Of a DNA stretch of 64,000 nucleotides, positions 62,596 to 64,000 are shown piece by piece. A program made the translations under genes and the position numbers. The notes under the pieces are model-generated. The model was not told the DNA's origin. It worked only from the letters and a program-made list of their open reading frames with translations, and searched no databases. This DNA is from UBA4582 sp965657335 (GTDB lineage Bacteria; Pseudomonadota; Gammaproteobacteria; Pseudomonadales; Azotimanducaceae): the NCBI GenBank assembly GCA_965657335.1, contig CBFHOH010000012.1:61463-125462 (forward strand). The letters are read 5' to 3'. Positions within the stretch are counted from its first letter, which is position 1. Each line of letters starts with the position of its first letter.

Positions 62596-64000
62596 ATGGA
62601 CTTTCCTTTTTCGAAAGCATTTTTACGTAAAGACTATTTGAGCAGAGCAAAGTCTGCCTCGGCAGTGGTTGCGCTATCATTAACTATTCTGACTCTCACG
62701 TCTGTGTACGCGCATGTACCACTTAAGTTCAAAGTTGCTATCCCCTTTACGCTTTTTGCTGTTCTAATTCCCTATATCTATGCATTACGCAGCAGAAGTA
62801 GATCGGGAGTACTGCTCCAACTCACTGAAGAAGGAATATCATTACCCCGGTTCCTCTTTTCGCATCTGAGAAAAATTGTGCCTTATGATGCCATTTACTC
62901 AAAGAGAGAGGTTCAGTTTCTCAAACGGGAGATGCTAAGACTGGACTTTGTAGGTGGAACCTACGTCTTCTTTGCACAACAGTTCGAGAGAAAAAAGGAT
63001 TTCGAACACCTGTGCCAAAACATTCATGAAAACAAAGAACTAAGAACCTCGTTTCCGTCACCTTTAGTTTCTTGGCTAATAACTCTGGTCATCGCCTTAT
63101 TCAGTTTGGCTCTTCTTTACATGCCATCTGGCACTCTAGTCCTTGATCTTCTATTTTTTGGCGCATGGGAGCGCGACCTCATCTTATCCGGCGAAATCGA
63201 TAGATTGATCAGTTATGGATTGTTACACGCGAATTTGATCCATCTATTCTCAAATATTATTAGCTTGGCCTTTCTCGGTTTAGCCCTAGAACACAGGGTT
63301 GGTAAGTTAAACTTTTTAATCATATTCTCAGCAGGTATTTGCGTTTCCTCACTTGGCGCTGCCGCTAGCAACTATTTTTTGGTTGTTGGCGCATCGGGAG
63401 GTGTTTACTCCCTACTAGGAGCATATGTAGCTGATAGGCAATTACACCCCGACCCGAATCTGGAAAGATATAAATCGACCACCAANNNNNNNNNNTATCG
63501 CTCTTTTTTTCAGAAATAGCGCTGAGCGTTCATTTAACGGGCTTTGCTTTTGGAATCATGTACGTGATGCTAATTAATCGCCTAAAACTTAAGCGCGAAA
63601 CGCAGTTCTCATTCGGCGCTTTCGCGCTTGTTCTAACAGTCATGTTCCTTTTGCGGCTTTCCTCCTTCAACGATCGATATGTTTACGATCATTCTCTGAG
63701 GTGGTTGACGGAAAACGACAACCCAACGAAGTCACAAATTGCCGCATGGAGCATCGCGATCAGTAGGCATAGCAAAACTCAGGATCTAGATCTTGCAATA
63801 AAGCTTATGAGAGATTTAGAGCAAAATAATGACGGGCTCGATACACTTGCAACACTTTATGCCCGCAAGGGGCGCTATGCTGAGGCGGTTGAAACTGAGA
63901 ATAGCCGCATCAATAAAGATCGTAGCGCTTTCACCCAACTAGCACGCTTCGAACGTGCTTATGCCGCAGAAAACCCTATAGACATCAGTCAATTCGCTGG
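62596..64000 (+). CDS. Multidomain rhomboid protease, interrupted by an assembly gap and cut by the window end
   Basis: Residues 22-63 hold two hydrophobic helices, about 70-145 a soluble PH-like region, and about 157 onward the rhomboid core: HANLIHLFSN (211-220) and the nucleophile Ser267 in GASGG. Ten Ns at 63486-63495 then interrupt it. Past the gap the frame starting at 63498 stays open to the end and reads EIALSVHLTGFAFG, the catalytic-histidine helix, then one more hydrophobic helix and a TPR-like helical tail. The apparent stop at 63519 belongs to a wrong frame caused by the arbitrary N count. GAGG precedes the ATG. Confidence 0.82.
63486..63495. other. Assembly gap (10 N) inside the rhomboid gene
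   Basis: Ten Ns with no duplicated flanks, unlike the gap at 7303. The reading frames on either side fit together only if the true gap length is 2 modulo 3. One rhomboid transmembrane helix (TM5) appears to be missing between KSTT and SLFFSEIALSVH, so the real gap is probably several tens of bases. Confidence 0.85.

Noticed and set aside
63496..63519. Stop codon ending the rhomboid gene just after the Ns
   Set aside because: The alternative frame after the gap continues to the window end and contains the expected catalytic-histidine helix.
1..64000. CRISPR arrays, tRNA or rRNA genes, insertion sequences, prophage genes
   Set aside because: Reading both strands I found no regular repeat-spacer series, no cloverleaf with a recognisable T-loop, no transposase or integrase motif and no phage structural gene. 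A tool-based scan could still find a small RNA I missed.

Overview
The window looks like a piece of a gammaproteobacterial chromosome, probably from an uncultured, possibly marine, free-living aerobe. The right half carries the conserved gammaproteobacterial order secF-secD-yajC, suhB, trmJ, iscR-iscS-iscU-iscA-hscB-hscA-fdx-iscX, ndk, rlmN-pilF-rodZ-ispG-hisS-yfgM-bamB-der. Two 10-N gaps show that it is a scaffold. One gap is flanked by an exact 77-bp duplication, which is what a short-read assembler working at k=77 would leave. I cannot name a genus from the sequence alone.

Left part (1-8.8 kb): a tightly coupled minus-strand operon for oxidative purine degradation, xdhA-xdhB-xdhC-uraD-uraH-guaD-puuD. 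It takes guanine to xanthine, urate, 5-hydroxyisourate, OHCU and allantoin. A RutR-like TetR regulator is divergent to it, and a perfect 11-bp inverted repeat lies between them. At 8.9-14.8 kb there are two exported M20 peptidases, an MFS carrier and a probable 8-oxoguanine deaminase, which would add a further route into urate.

Middle (14.8-38.3 kb): a patchwork of small-molecule metabolism. It has six SDR-type oxidoreductases, a cytochrome P450 lacking the usual I-helix acid/threonine pair, a 2OG-Fe(II) oxygenase, an MDR reductase, a double VOC protein, an epoxide-hydrolase-like enzyme, an NTF2-fold protein, cupins and several carriers. It is interrupted by two housekeeping genes (udk, xseA) and a GNAT-DUF3820 fusion. 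At 27.6-30.9 kb lies a complete aralkylamine/methylamine dehydrogenase cluster (heavy chain, MauE, MauD, TTQ light chain, small cytochrome c) with no mauG in view.

Right part (38.4-61.7 kb): a DUF2147 protein, a divergent TrpF-like protein and an M23 peptidase, followed by housekeeping operons, nearly all on the minus strand. Regulatory signals include a probable IscR type 1 site about 280 bp upstream of iscR with a long hairpin-bearing leader, an isc-operon terminator whose loop contains a TATAAT for ndk, and a 20-bp palindrome before secD.

Far right (61.7-64 kb): next to yajC, where tgt and queA often sit, there is about 580 bp without a gene. It is followed by a double-glycine-leader peptide of bacteriocin type and, 62 bp later, a multidomain rhomboid protease (two TM helices, PH-like region, rhomboid core, TPR-like tail). 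The rhomboid gene continues through the second gap and off the end. This peptide-rhomboid pair is the best candidate for an undescribed system in the window.
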